Below, piece after piece: positions 42,150-52,045 of a stretch of DNA of 64,000 nucleotides. The position numbers were made by a program, and so were the translations under genes. The stretch is from JALZDI01 sp965653225. GTDB taxonomy: Bacteria; Actinomycetota; Actinomycetes; Propionibacteriales; Nocardioidaceae. Below the pieces are notes generated by a model. The model did not search any database. It was not told the origin of the DNA and was given only the letters and a program-made list of their open reading frames with translations. Numbering within the stretch: the first letter of the stretch is position 1; each line of letters begins with the position of its first letter. Where the stretch lies: positions 5,066-69,065 of the forward strand of contig CBFGZI010000003.1 of NCBI GenBank assembly GCA_965653225.1. Reading direction: 5' to 3'.

Positions 42150-43124
42150 TCAATCCTCGCGGGCTCGGTACGCGTGCCAGATCTCCGGGCGCAGCCTTCC
42201 CTTGTCGGGTACGGCGAAGCCCTCCTCCCGCGCCCACGCGCGAACCTCAGCGGTAGTCGGTTCCACCGGTGCCGGTGGTCCGGCGGCAGGCAGACCTGAC
42301 ACCACCGCGGCGGCCGGAGCCTCCTGCCGCACCTCCGCCAGCGCAGCGCCGAGGAACCGGTAGGTCCACTCCTGTGCCAGGGCGCGGGTCTCGCAGAACA
42401 TGATCGGCACCGTCGGGAACCGCACCTGGCACTCCGCGAGTCCCTCGGCCACCACAGAAGGTCGAACCCGGCTCAGCCTGAAGACCTCGGAGTAGCGCGC
42501 CTCGACCACGACCGCCGCACGTCCGACAGCGGCCAGGTCGGCCAGCACGTAGCGCAACTTGCCGGCGGTCAGCGTGGATACCAGGTCCTGCAGGCTCTTG
42601 CGCTCGACCGCGGCGACGATGTCACCGTCGTGCTCCACGCCGTAGTCACCGGCGGGCAGACCGCGTCGGCTCGTAGTCGCCTGCTGGTCGGTGAACTTCC
42701 AGGCGTAACGCTCGTGGGAGTCCACGATGATAGGCAGGTCGGTGATCCCGGACGCCCGTGCGGTCGGCACGACGACGTTCGGGCGAGCCTGCTTCGCCGT
42801 ACGCGCGCTCTGCCAGAAGATCGCCTGACGGCCTCCGCGAATGCGCGTGAAAACGATCTGCGACCTGTTCTCACGACCTCGGTCGAGTACGAGGTCGATC
42901 GCGGCCCCGCGTTGCACGCACGAACGGACCCGCACCCGCTCGACGACCTCGGCCTGCGCGGGCCACTCGTCCGCAGGGTGGCAGTAGACCTTGCTCAGGC
43001 GCGGCCAGGTGTCACGCGCCTTGAGGACGACCCCCTCGGACCCGAGCGGCAGCCTGATCAGGTACGGCAGCGACGAGTCCGGGTCCGGGTTGCGCGCGAT
43101 CAGGAAGTCGTCGTACACGGCCAT
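42150..43124 (-). CDS. ERCC4-domain nuclease fused to a Lsr2-like DNA-binding tail
   Basis: A 324-residue protein. The middle holds an ERCC4/XPF-type nuclease core: LPIIVDSHERYAWKF, LPAGDYGVEHDG, AAVERKSLQDLVSTL; the D, GDY and ERK residues are the catalytic set. The C terminus (EVRAWAREEGFAVPDKGRLRPEIWHAYRA) resembles the Lsr2/SPBc DNA-binding domain that reads AT-rich DNA. ATG at 43124; it follows recD by 14 bp. It may cut branched or AT-rich DNA with RecBCD (inference). Confidence 0.85.
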   Translation of the reverse strand: MAVYDDFLIARNPDPDSSLPYLIRLPLGSEGVVLKARDTWPRLSKVYCHPADEWPAQAEVVERVRVRSCVQRGAAIDLVLDRGRENRSQIVFTRIRGGRQAIFWQSARTAKQARPNVVVPTARASGITDLPIIVDSHERYAWKFTDQQATTSRRGLPAGDYGVEHDGDIVAAVERKSLQDLVSTLTAGKLRYVLADLAAVGRAAVVVEARYSEVFRLSRVRPSVVAEGLAECQVRFPTVPIMFCETRALAQEWTYRFLGAALAEVRQEAPAAAVVSGLPAAGPPAPVEPTTAEVRAWAREEGFAVPDKGRLRPEIWHAYRARED

Positions 43125-43138
43125 CAGTCTGCAGCAGC

Positions 43139-45010
43139 TCAGGCCCTTCCGCGCAGCCCACTCGCCCGGACGATCGGCCGGCGCACTGCGGCATCCAGCG
43201 CGTCCCGAGTACCGATGACCCGGACGTGCTCCTTGGCGCGCGTGACCGCGGTGTAGAGCAGCTCGCGCGTCAGTAGCGGTGACTCGGCCGGCGGCAGCAC
43301 GACCGTCACGCGGTCGAACTGGCTTCCCTGGCTTCGGTGCACCGACATCGCATGCACCGTCGTCACGTCCGAGAGCCGGCTGGTCGGCAGCGTCGTGACG
43401 ACACCGTCGCGACGGAACGCGGCCCGCGGATGCCCGCCGTCGTCGACGACGACGCCGCTGTCGCCGTTGAACAGCCGCAGCTGGTAGTCGTTAGACGTGA
43501 CCAGCAGCGGTCGCCCGACGTACCAGAGCCCTTCGCGTCCGTAGCCCTCGATGGCCTCACCGAGCCACTCCTCCACCAGCGCGCCCCACTGCGCGACCCC
43601 GTGCGGCCCCTCGCGGTGCCCGCACAGCAGGCGGTGCCGCTCCAGCGCGGCGAGTGCACCAGCTGCGTCGCCGTTTCGCGCTTTCTTGGTGAGCTCGGTG
43701 CCTGCCTTCACCACGTCGGTGCGGACGGAGTCGAGCTCGGTCGTCGTCGCCGGGTCGTCCTCGACGAACTCGATGCACGTGTAGTCCTTCGCGACCACGC
43801 CCGCCACGACGTCGGGGTCGCCGCTGCGGATCGCCTCGGCGAGCTCCTGGATCTCCTCCGAGAACCGGTACACGTGCGAGAGCCGCACGACCCCGGCCGC
43901 CAGCGCGCGCTCACGCTCGTGGTCGGGAAGCCCGGCGAGGTCTTGCGCCGCAAGGTCCCCGACACCCTTCGTCTCCTCGAGTACCGGTGCGACCGGCCGC
44001 TCGACCAGGTCGCCGAGGACGGCGCCGACCTCCACCGAGGCAAGCTGGTCAGGGTCGCCGACCAGGATCAAACGGCTTGTCGGCCGCAGCGCCTCAGCCA
44101 GCCGCGCCATCATCGTCAGCGACACCATCGAAGCCTCGTCGACGACGACCACGTTGTACGGCAGCCGGTTGTCGCGGTCGTGCCAGAACCTGGTGCGCGC
44201 ACCGGGCTTGTAACCCAGCAGCCGATGCAGTGTCGACGCCTTCAGCTCTCCGAGCCGGTCGCGGTCCTCGGAGCTCAGACTGTCTGCGGCGGCGGTGGCG
44301 GCCTCCTGCAGGCGGGCAGCCGCCTTCCCGGTCGGCGCCGCCAGCGCGATCCGCAGACGACCGCCCTCGAGGTCCTGCAGGACGGCCAGGATCTTGGCGA
44401 CCGTTGTGGTCTTCCCGGTACCGGGTCCACCCGCCAGGATGCTCAGCCGCCGGTGCGCCGCGACCACCGCGGCGAGTCGCTGTCGGTCGGCTCCGTCGTC
44501 GGGGAAGAGCCGCGCGACGGCCTGCGCCAGCGCGGCCGCGTCCACGGCCTCCCCCGACCGCGACGTCGCCGAGTCCACGTAACCGGCGATCATCTGCTGC
44601 TGCCGCCAGTAACGGTCGAGATAGAGCAGCCCGTCCGCCCACCGCAGCGGCCGGTCCTCCGGCCCGTCGGCACCGACCGCGGTCAGCCGGCTCGCCTCCA
44701 CCGCCGAGACCCAGGCGTCCGCCTCGGGCCAGGGCAGCGCCGCGACATCTTCCGCGGAGACGCCGTCCACCGCGGTCGTCTCCGCCGCGGCCGCGAGGTC
44801 CACGCACACCGACCCCTGCCGCACGGCGCGTACGACCAGCGCCGCCGCGAGCAGGACCCGCTCGTCGCTCTCGCCGCCGAGTCGCTCCAGTCGCTGCGCC
44901 ACGTGTACGTCAGCGGCGCCGAGTACGCCGGCGTGGTTGAACTCCGCGAGCAGTCCCTCGACGCGGCGTACCTGCTGCGCGTCGAGCATGTCGGGCACCG
45001 TCACGGTCAT
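43139..45010 (-). CDS. recD: Exodeoxyribonuclease V subunit alpha (RecD)
   Basis: A 623-residue SF1 helicase: Walker A LAGGPGTGKTTTVAKIL near residue 193, VVVDEASMVSLTMMARL motif II, and a late VHAMSVHRSQGSQFDRVTVVLPP followed by YTAVTRAKEHVRVIG. N-terminal helical domain as in RecD. It translocates 5'-3' in RecBCD, unwinding broken ends. Its ATG overlaps the recB stop by 4 bp. Third gene of recC-recB-recD. Confidence 0.95.
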   Translation of the reverse strand: MTVTVPDMLDAQQVRRVEGLLAEFNHAGVLGAADVHVAQRLERLGGESDERVLLAAALVVRAVRQGSVCVDLAAAAETTAVDGVSAEDVAALPWPEADAWVSAVEASRLTAVGADGPEDRPLRWADGLLYLDRYWRQQQMIAGYVDSATSRSGEAVDAAALAQAVARLFPDDGADRQRLAAVVAAHRRLSILAGGPGTGKTTTVAKILAVLQDLEGGRLRIALAAPTGKAAARLQEAATAAADSLSSEDRDRLGELKASTLHRLLGYKPGARTRFWHDRDNRLPYNVVVVDEASMVSLTMMARLAEALRPTSRLILVGDPDQLASVEVGAVLGDLVERPVAPVLEETKGVGDLAAQDLAGLPDHERERALAAGVVRLSHVYRFSEEIQELAEAIRSGDPDVVAGVVAKDYTCIEFVEDDPATTTELDSVRTDVVKAGTELTKKARNGDAAGALAALERHRLLCGHREGPHGVAQWGALVEEWLGEAIEGYGREGLWYVGRPLLVTSNDYQLRLFNGDSGVVVDDGGHPRAAFRRDGVVTTLPTSRLSDVTTVHAMSVHRSQGSQFDRVTVVLPPAESPLLTRELLYTAVTRAKEHVRVIGTRDALDAAVRRPIVRASGLRGRA

Positions 45011-48000
45011 GCGACGTCACCCCCGTCGAGCAAGTCGGACAGGTCCTGCGCCAAGGCGGGTGGCGGCGCCCACGAGAACACCCCGCACGGGACCCCGCCG
45101 ACGACCGGCGTCTCCTCGCCGCACATGCCACGCAGGAACAGGTAGAGCACGCCGCCGAGGTGTACGGCCGGGTCGTACGCCGGCTGCCGCCACCGCAGGA
45201 AGCGGTGCAGCGCGACCGAGTACAGCAGCGCCTGCAACGGGTAGTGCGCGTGCCGCATCGCGCGAGCCAGCGCCTCGGGCTGGTAGTGCTGCGCGGTCAG
45301 CGGGCCGTCTCCGCCGAGCCAGTTGGTCTTGTAGTCGACGACGAGGTAGCGCACCTCGCCGTCGTCCTTCCGCACGCGCAGCACTGCGTCGATGCTCCCG
45401 GTGAGGAAGCCTCGCATCCGCTGCGACGCGAGCACCGGCGCCGCCAGGTCGTCGGCGTAAGCGGCGAGGGGGTCGTCGTCCTGTAGATGGCGCCGCAGCA
45501 GGGTGGCGATCCGACCCACCGCCGCCCCGCCGGTCGGCACATCGCCTCCCGCAAGTGGCAGCTCGAACTCGAGCTCGTCGAGCCGGTCACCGGTCGCGAT
45601 GTCGGCGAGCCGTCGTCCGTCCGCCAGCGGCCCCAGTGGTGTTCGCAGCGATGGCAGCAGCGCGTCGGCGAGCACGTCCGCGGGCACGTTGACGAAGCGT
45701 TCCGCACCCGCACCGGCGCACGCCTCCACCAGCGCCGACCGCAGGTCGGTCGCGGCGAAGTCGACCTCCTCCAGCACGCGGTGCACGAGCGTGCCGAACG
45801 CCGCACCGCTGGGCAGGTCGACCATCGGCGACACCGGCCAGGTCTCGTCGGGCTCGGCCTCCTCAGAGGTCGGCTCGCCCTCCGGCCCGACCGGCAGCTC
45901 GTCGATGACACCGGGGGTCTCCGGCTCACTGGTGACGCGTGCTGCGGTTTCCTCATGAAGGGCCGCGGTCAGCCTGGAGTACGAGGTGCGCGCCCATACC
46001 AGGTCGAGTGCACGGTCGAACGCCCGCACGGACAGCTCGGGGGTTTGCGTCCTCTCGACGGGAAGCACCTCAGAGGCGCCGCGGTAGACGGGCTCCACGC
46101 TGACGCCACCGCCGGACGTGGCCGCGATGGCGGTCAGCCGCTCCTTGGCTTCGTAGTCGGTGGGGATCGCCACCCTGTCCGGCACCACCCCGCCGTTCTT
46201 GCGCTCGCCGAACAGCAGCCGGTGCCACGGGGCGCAAGGGGTGTTGTTGGTCGGCGCCCAGTACGTCACGACCTGGCACTTTGCGCGAGTGAGCGCGACG
46301 TACGCGAGCCGCAGCGACTCCCCCGCGTCCTCCGCCAGGTGGGCCTCCTTGTGCTCGTCGTACGCGGGGCCTCCGCGTGAGCCCACGTCGAGCACCCGCG
46401 CCCCGGTGTCGTCGTGCAGCTTGAGCGGATCGGGGTCGGTGGGCACCCAGCGGCTCCACAGGTACGGCGCGTAGACGACCGGGAACTGCAGCCCCTTGCT
46501 GCGGTGCACGGTGAGCACCTGCACGGCCTTGGCGTCGGACTCCAGCCGCCGGCTGCGCTCTTCGTCCGGGTCCTCTCGGGACTCGGCGATGCGGTGCTGC
46601 AGCCACTCGACCAGCGAGGCCACGCCGCCGTGCACCTGCGTGGCCTGGGCGTGCAGTGTCTGGCCGATGTGGCGAAGGTCGGTGAGGTCGCGTTCGCCGT
46701 CATCGTGGGCAAGCACGCGTGCGGTGAGGCCGTAGGTCGCGGTGACGCGCTCCAGCAGAGCGGCGACACCACTTCCGGTCAGGACGCCGGCCCACTCGCG
46801 CAGGCGTGCGCCCAGCTCGTCGAGCTGTTCGTCGCTGGCGGTGGCGAGCTGCTCGGCAGTCCAGCCGACGAAGTCCGTCAGCGCGGCGGCACGGGCGAGG
46901 CCGGGACGCTGCGGCTGCTCGAGCGCGGTCAGCAGTGTCAGCCAGTCACGCGCGGCTGCGGACCGGAACACGCTGATCGTGCCGAGGAGCACGACGGGCA
47001 CACCGGCGACGTCGAGCGCGTCGCGGACTGTGAGGCCGTCCTCGTTCCGCTGCACGAGCACGGCGATGTCGGCGGGCTCGAGAGACCGCTTGTCGCCGTT
47101 ATCGGTGATCCGGGCGTCGGAGCACAGCAGCTTGACGATGTCGGCGGCGACGTCGTCGGCGATGAACGGACGCACGTCGGGGACCGTCAGAGGTTTGTCC
47201 GGTTCCTCGACGCCGAGTGCCTTGCGGGGCACGGCGCGGATGCGCAGGGGTGCGTCGACGGGTGCCCCGGAGAGGGTGGGTTCGGGGTGTCCGGCGTTGA
47301 CGTCGTGCACGAGGATGCGCGGGTCGCCGAGCGCGACGTCGCCGATGACGTGTCTCAGCGCGTCCACCAGCGGCCGGTCGCTGCGCCAGTTGGTGCCCAG
47401 CGTCGCCTTCGTGGCCGCAGCCTCCGTGGCGAGCAGGTAGGTGACGACGTCGGCGCCGCGGAAGGCGTAGATGGCCTGCTTCGGGTCGCCGATGAGCACG
47501 AGAGTGCGGTGGCCGTGGAATGCGCGCTCGAGGATCTCCCACTGCACCGGGTCGGTGTCCTGGAACTCATCGACGAGCACGATCTTGTAGCGGCTGCGCA
47601 CCCGCGCGCATGCGTCCTCGCCGGTCTCGGGGTCGGTCAGCGCGTTGCGCAGGTGGACCAGCAGGTCGTCGTAGTCCATGACCCGCATGGCCCGCTTGCG
47701 CTGAGCGACGGTGTCGCGCGCGCGTTCGGCAAAGCGGTACCGGACCGCCGCCTCCGGGTAGGTGGCGCGGTCGGCGTCGGCGGGCTCTAGGCGTGCGGCG
47801 GGGTCGCCGACCGCCTCCTTGGCGACGCTCGTCGCGATGCCGAACCTCAGGGGCGTCTCGGTGGGGTCTGGGCTGCCGTAGTCGGCGACGTACAGGTCGG
47901 TGGCGACGTCGGTGACCAGGTCGCCGGTCCACTCCGCGAACGTCACGTCGTGGTCGACGTCGGCCGCGATGCCCATGCCGGCGAGCATCTGGTGGCAGAA

Positions 48001-48384
48001 ACCATGTGTGGTGGCGATGGTGGCGGCGTCGAAGTTGGCGGCGGCGGTCGCCAGGCGCTGTCGACGTACGTCGACCTCTGCGTCGCTCCCCTGCGCCAGG
48101 TGGCGGATGAGGTCATCCATGGAACTGCGGGCGGCGTCGATGTCGTCGAGGCTTGTCGTCGCCTCGACGAGCCGCTCGCGGACCCGTTCGCGCAGCTCGG
48201 CCGTGGCCGCGCGGCCGAAGGTCACGAGCATGAGCTCGTCGATGCGTGCGACCCCTTCGGCGAGGTAACGCACCGCGAGACCGGCGATCGTGTAGGTCTT
48301 CCCGGTGCCGGCGCTGGCCTCGAGAACGGTCGTGCCTTCGGGCAGCGGCCCGCACAGGTCGAAGATGGGAGGCGTAGGCGTCAT
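45007..48384 (-). CDS. recB: Exodeoxyribonuclease V subunit beta (RecB)
   Basis: A 1125-residue protein. UvrD-like helicase: Walker A VLEASAGTGKTYTIAGL at residues 20-36, VLVDEFQDTDPVQWEIL motif II, and VLTVHRSKGLQFPVVYAPYLW motif. The C-terminal nuclease has YLVVDYKTNWLGG near residue 1015, the RecB-type D-x-K active site. Together with RecC and RecD it processes double-strand ends and loads RecA. ATGA overlaps at both ends show tight coupling in the operon. Confidence 0.96.
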   Translation of the reverse strand: MTPTPPIFDLCGPLPEGTTVLEASAGTGKTYTIAGLAVRYLAEGVARIDELMLVTFGRAATAELRERVRERLVEATTSLDDIDAARSSMDDLIRHLAQGSDAEVDVRRQRLATAAANFDAATIATTHGFCHQMLAGMGIAADVDHDVTFAEWTGDLVTDVATDLYVADYGSPDPTETPLRFGIATSVAKEAVGDPAARLEPADADRATYPEAAVRYRFAERARDTVAQRKRAMRVMDYDDLLVHLRNALTDPETGEDACARVRSRYKIVLVDEFQDTDPVQWEILERAFHGHRTLVLIGDPKQAIYAFRGADVVTYLLATEAAATKATLGTNWRSDRPLVDALRHVIGDVALGDPRILVHDVNAGHPEPTLSGAPVDAPLRIRAVPRKALGVEEPDKPLTVPDVRPFIADDVAADIVKLLCSDARITDNGDKRSLEPADIAVLVQRNEDGLTVRDALDVAGVPVVLLGTISVFRSAAARDWLTLLTALEQPQRPGLARAAALTDFVGWTAEQLATASDEQLDELGARLREWAGVLTGSGVAALLERVTATYGLTARVLAHDDGERDLTDLRHIGQTLHAQATQVHGGVASLVEWLQHRIAESREDPDEERSRRLESDAKAVQVLTVHRSKGLQFPVVYAPYLWSRWVPTDPDPLKLHDDTGARVLDVGSRGGPAYDEHKEAHLAEDAGESLRLAYVALTRAKCQVVTYWAPTNNTPCAPWHRLLFGERKNGGVVPDRVAIPTDYEAKERLTAIAATSGGGVSVEPVYRGASEVLPVERTQTPELSVRAFDRALDLVWARTSYSRLTAALHEETAARVTSEPETPGVIDELPVGPEGEPTSEEAEPDETWPVSPMVDLPSGAAFGTLVHRVLEEVDFAATDLRSALVEACAGAGAERFVNVPADVLADALLPSLRTPLGPLADGRRLADIATGDRLDELEFELPLAGGDVPTGGAAVGRIATLLRRHLQDDDPLAAYADDLAAPVLASQRMRGFLTGSIDAVLRVRKDDGEVRYLVVDYKTNWLGGDGPLTAQHYQPEALARAMRHAHYPLQALLYSVALHRFLRWRQPAYDPAVHLGGVLYLFLRGMCGEETPVVGGVPCGVFSWAPPPALAQDLSDLLDGGDVA

Positions 48385-51300
48385 CCTTGGCGTGTCTCCT
48401 CGGCCGCCAGCAGCGGTGACCACACGCGCCGCGCGAGCTGCCCGAACAGGTGAGGCTCCTCGGGGTAGGTGCCGTCAGCCTCGGGCGGGTGGTCGAGTAG
48501 CGCCTGGATCTGTACGTCACCCCACACCAGCCGGTTCTGCGCGTCGCCGAACTCGCCGAACTCCTGGGGACCCGATCCCTTCCGCCGCCACGCGCTCCTG
48601 GCGTACGTCACCGCCGTGTGCACGGACTTGCCGTCGCCCCGCTTCTCGGCGTACCGGCACGAGGTCTCCGGCGGCAGCGGCAGGGGGAACGTGAGCCCGG
48701 TGCGGTGGACCTTCACCAGCGTGTCCAGGTGTGCGAGCGCGTCCTGCGGGCTGACGTCGCGAAGGAACGAGCCGAGCACGTTGCCGCCGCGCCAGTCGGG
48801 GTTGCGTCCGACGGTGGCGGCACGCCACGCGCTCTCGGAGGCGTGCGCCTGTAGCGCCAGGAGATAGACCCAGGCGCGCAGACGGTGCTTTGGCGAGAGC
48901 TTGGAGTAGACGACGCGCACGATGCAGTCGCCGTGGATGCTCGGCACCGTGCCGGCCAGCGTCACACCCGACGGGAGGGTGACGGACACGTCGGCCTGCG
49001 TCGGGTCGATGCTGCGCAGCCGCGCACTGGTGTCGACAAGCTCGGCCACCTGCTCGGCGATGGGGGTGACGATGTCGTCGCCGAGACGTCCCGGCGGCAG
49101 CTGTCCGCGCAGCCACTCGGCCCGGACGGCGCGGTCGTCCGGGATGCCGGCCACACCGGCACGCAGGAGTCGGTCGCCCACTGACCACCTCTCGAGCCCG
49201 TCGGGGTCGACCGGGATAGCGTCGCTGGGCTCGTCCTCCTCGTCGGTGGTGCTCAGCTCGAGACGCTGGCGGAGGAAGCCCCTGGCCGGGTGCTCGAGGA
49301 AACGGACGAGCGCGTCGAGCTCGACGACCTGCGGCGGGTCCGGGTCTGGGACCGGCGCGGGGAGGAACGGCGGTCGGGGTCGCCGTTCGCGGAGCAGCGC
49401 CCGGCTGCCCTCATACGCGGACCGGTCGAAGCTGAACGGCTCCTCGCGCACCATGTCGCCGGCGACGAAGTTGCGGGCGTCGAAGGGCTGCAGCGGATGG
49501 CGGGTGAGGACACGGTCGCGAGCACGTCCTGTGGGGACCTGAGCCGTGCGGTCGAGGACGTCGAGCAGCTCGCCGAGGGGTACGGCCGGCGGGCGCTCGG
49601 CGCCGGTGCGCTCGTCGGCGCCGGAGTAGACGCAGACGAGCCGCTCCTTGGCCGCGAGGATCGCGTCCAGGAACAGCTGACGGTCCTCCGCGCGGGCGTC
49701 ACGCTCGCCCACGTGCGGGCGGCGGGCGAGGATGTCGTCGCCGTCGACCCGGGTGGTGCGCGGGAAGACGCCGTCGTCGAGGCCGAGCAGGCACACAACC
49801 CGATGCGGCACCGAGCGCATCGGGACCATCGTGCACATGGTCAGCGCACCGGTGCGGAAGTTGGCCCTTGTCGGGCGTCCCTTCAGGCGCTCGCCGAGCA
49901 GTGCGCGTACGTCGGAGAGGCGGAGCGCGGTCCCCTCGGTGTGGCCTTCGGCGGCCGTCAAGGTGTCGGCGAGCTGCCAACGCGCCTGGGAGACCTGCCA
50001 CGAGTCCCGCGGGCTGACCGCCACGAGGCTCTCCACCGCATCGCCGAGGGCGGCGAGCCACTTGTCCAGAGTCTGCTCGCGGTTGAGGGCCTCGACGGCT
50101 GCTGCGAGGCGGTCAAGGAGCTCGGCCAGCCGGCCGGCGAGGTCGATCTCGTTGCTGTCCACGTCGTCCAGCGGGAGCGTGCCGTCGACGCTGCGCAGGT
50201 CGTCCTCGGCCATCGTCACGCCGACGAGAATGCGGTCGAGACCCGACTGCCAGGTGTTCTGGTGGAACTCACCGAGGCCGAAGCTGCTGCGCGCCTCGGC
50301 GTCGAGCCCCCAGCGCACGCCGGATCGGCGTACCCAGTCGCCGACCCGCTCCAGCGAGTCGTCGTCGAGGTGGAACCTCCGGCGTACTGGCGGCATCGCG
50401 GCGAGATCGAGCACCTCGGAGGCGGTCAGCCGCGAGTCGGCGAGCTCGAGCAGACGTGCCGCAACCGCGAGGACGGGGTTGGTCTGGCGCAGCGACCTGT
50501 CGGCGAGCCGGACGCTCAGGCGATGGCCCGGGTGGGCGTTCTCGCTCCATTCACCACTGGCATCGTCTAGGTCCGATGCCGACAGGCCGAACGCGGCCGC
50601 AACGAGAGGCGCGTACGACTCGATGTCGGGGCACATCACGATGAGGTCGCGCGGCTCGAGCGTCGGATCGTCGGCGAGCAGCCCGAGCAGCACCTCGCGG
50701 AGCACCTCGACCTGGCGCTGCCGACCGTGGCAGGCGTGGACCTGCACCGACGTGTCGTGGTCCCCCAGCAGATGCTCACCGGTCGGTGCCCGGTCGGCGT
50801 GGATGTCGCGTTGCAGTGCTGCCAGCAGCGTCTCGCCGTCTGGCTCGACCGGGATGTGCTCGTCGCTATCCACGCGCGTATTGGCCTGCAGACGCAGCTG
50901 CATCTCCCGAGCGTCACGCCCGAGCGAGCGGACCAGCGGATGCTCAGGAACGTCGGCCGTCGGGTCGTCGCGGCGGGTCGGGACCCGCAGCTGCGTCTCT
51001 GCGGTCGCCTCCGCGACGTGCTCCCAGAGTCCCGAGGACGGGTACGGCAGCCACACATGCATTTCCCGCTGGGCCGCCAGCGCGTCGAGCACCTGGATCT
51101 CGGCCGTGCTCAGCCGTGTCGGTCCGAAGATCGACAGTCGCTCCGGCAGCTCCACCAGCGCAGCCTGGTCCCGCAGCTGGGCCACGGCTTCCTCTGCCCG
51201 TTCCGCGGGACTCGCCACGCCGATGCGGTCGCGTAGCCGCCGCCACAGCTCCGCCTGCCACCGGTGGTCGGCGTCGAGCGGGTCGCCGTACCCGTCGCTG

Positions 51301-51794
51301 TCGCGCCCGTCCAGCCAGTCGCGAACCATCGTGGGCCGCTGCGCGCCGTACGAGGCGAACAGGCCGGCCACCTTCTGCGCGACCGCCATGCGCCGCCCCT
51401 GGTCGACCGCGCCGTCGATCAGGCCCAGATGCCGGCCGAGCGTGCGACACCACGCCTCCGAGGCGCACCCGTCGATGACCTCCAGCAGCGGCCACGGCAG
51501 CCGGTGCTGGGCCCACGGGTCGTCGTCTGCGTCCATACCCGAGCCGGCCGCGACCGCCTCGCGCACCAGCCGCCCGGGCGACGGGAACACGACGTTGGCG
51601 CACACTCCGTCGCCGCGGCCCTCTTGTGTGCCCAGCACTGACGAGAGCGACTGCGCGATCCACCGCTCCACGCCCCTTGACGGCACCGCCACCACATCAG
51701 GCGTGAACGGGTCACCCGGCGCCGCGCGCAGCACGCCCGCAAGGCCCGCAACCAAGGCGTCAGCCCGCTCGGCTCGGTGGATCCTCAGCGGCAC
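48381..51794 (-). CDS. recC: Exodeoxyribonuclease V subunit gamma (RecC)
   Basis: A 1137-residue RecC. It starts VPLRIHRAERADALVAGLAGVL, has the FPSPGRLVREAV and GVCANVVF blocks of the inactive helicase half, and ends SPLLAAEETRQG. RecC recognises the Chi-type regulatory site and holds the complex together. GTG at 51794 follows GGGGGTAG; a start 126 bp upstream in the same frame has no ribosome site and translates to a non-RecC leader. First gene of the recCBD operon. Confidence 0.94.
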   Translation of the reverse strand: MPLRIHRAERADALVAGLAGVLRAAPGDPFTPDVVAVPSRGVERWIAQSLSSVLGTQEGRGDGVCANVVFPSPGRLVREAVAAGSGMDADDDPWAQHRLPWPLLEVIDGCASEAWCRTLGRHLGLIDGAVDQGRRMAVAQKVAGLFASYGAQRPTMVRDWLDGRDSDGYGDPLDADHRWQAELWRRLRDRIGVASPAERAEEAVAQLRDQAALVELPERLSIFGPTRLSTAEIQVLDALAAQREMHVWLPYPSSGLWEHVAEATAETQLRVPTRRDDPTADVPEHPLVRSLGRDAREMQLRLQANTRVDSDEHIPVEPDGETLLAALQRDIHADRAPTGEHLLGDHDTSVQVHACHGRQRQVEVLREVLLGLLADDPTLEPRDLIVMCPDIESYAPLVAAAFGLSASDLDDASGEWSENAHPGHRLSVRLADRSLRQTNPVLAVAARLLELADSRLTASEVLDLAAMPPVRRRFHLDDDSLERVGDWVRRSGVRWGLDAEARSSFGLGEFHQNTWQSGLDRILVGVTMAEDDLRSVDGTLPLDDVDSNEIDLAGRLAELLDRLAAAVEALNREQTLDKWLAALGDAVESLVAVSPRDSWQVSQARWQLADTLTAAEGHTEGTALRLSDVRALLGERLKGRPTRANFRTGALTMCTMVPMRSVPHRVVCLLGLDDGVFPRTTRVDGDDILARRPHVGERDARAEDRQLFLDAILAAKERLVCVYSGADERTGAERPPAVPLGELLDVLDRTAQVPTGRARDRVLTRHPLQPFDARNFVAGDMVREEPFSFDRSAYEGSRALLRERRPRPPFLPAPVPDPDPPQVVELDALVRFLEHPARGFLRQRLELSTTDEEDEPSDAIPVDPDGLERWSVGDRLLRAGVAGIPDDRAVRAEWLRGQLPPGRLGDDIVTPIAEQVAELVDTSARLRSIDPTQADVSVTLPSGVTLAGTVPSIHGDCIVRVVYSKLSPKHRLRAWVYLLALQAHASESAWRAATVGRNPDWRGGNVLGSFLRDVSPQDALAHLDTLVKVHRTGLTFPLPLPPETSCRYAEKRGDGKSVHTAVTYARSAWRRKGSGPQEFGEFGDAQNRLVWGDVQIQALLDHPPEADGTYPEEPHLFGQLARRVWSPLLAAEETRQG

Positions 51795-52045
51795 GTCTCT
51801 ACCCCCGTGTCTGCCACCTAGCGACCATAACGAACAGGTCGGACTGTCTACAGGTGGTCCACAGGTACAGCAGGCTCCCTTGCAGGCGGTCAGGTGCCCT
51901 CTGGTCCGGCGTATCCACATCGGGAGCGGTGAACAACAATCCTTCCCTCGGGTGTGTCACTCCGCTCCGGACGCCCGGAAAGCGCCTCGTCGTCCGCGCC
52001 GCACCGCGGACATGCGACAGCCGGCATCACACCTCCTTCAGGAGC
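51795..52045. other. Intergenic region upstream of recC with a hairpin
   Basis: The 251-bp gap holds two ACAGGT copies near 51850-51866 close to recC, where its promoter should lie, and the hairpin at 51992-52011 close to the EVE gene end. Nothing coding is seen. Confidence 0.4.
51992..52011 (-). terminator. Hairpin after the XRE-EVE operon
   Basis: GTCCGCG and CGCGGAC pair perfectly around a 6-nt loop, 34 bp beyond the EVE gene stop. No T-tract. It probably separates that operon from recC. Confidence 0.45.

Noticed and set aside
43337..45145. Plus-strand open frame opposite recD
   Set aside because: Arg/His-rich antisense frame with no domain; recD on the minus strand is complete.
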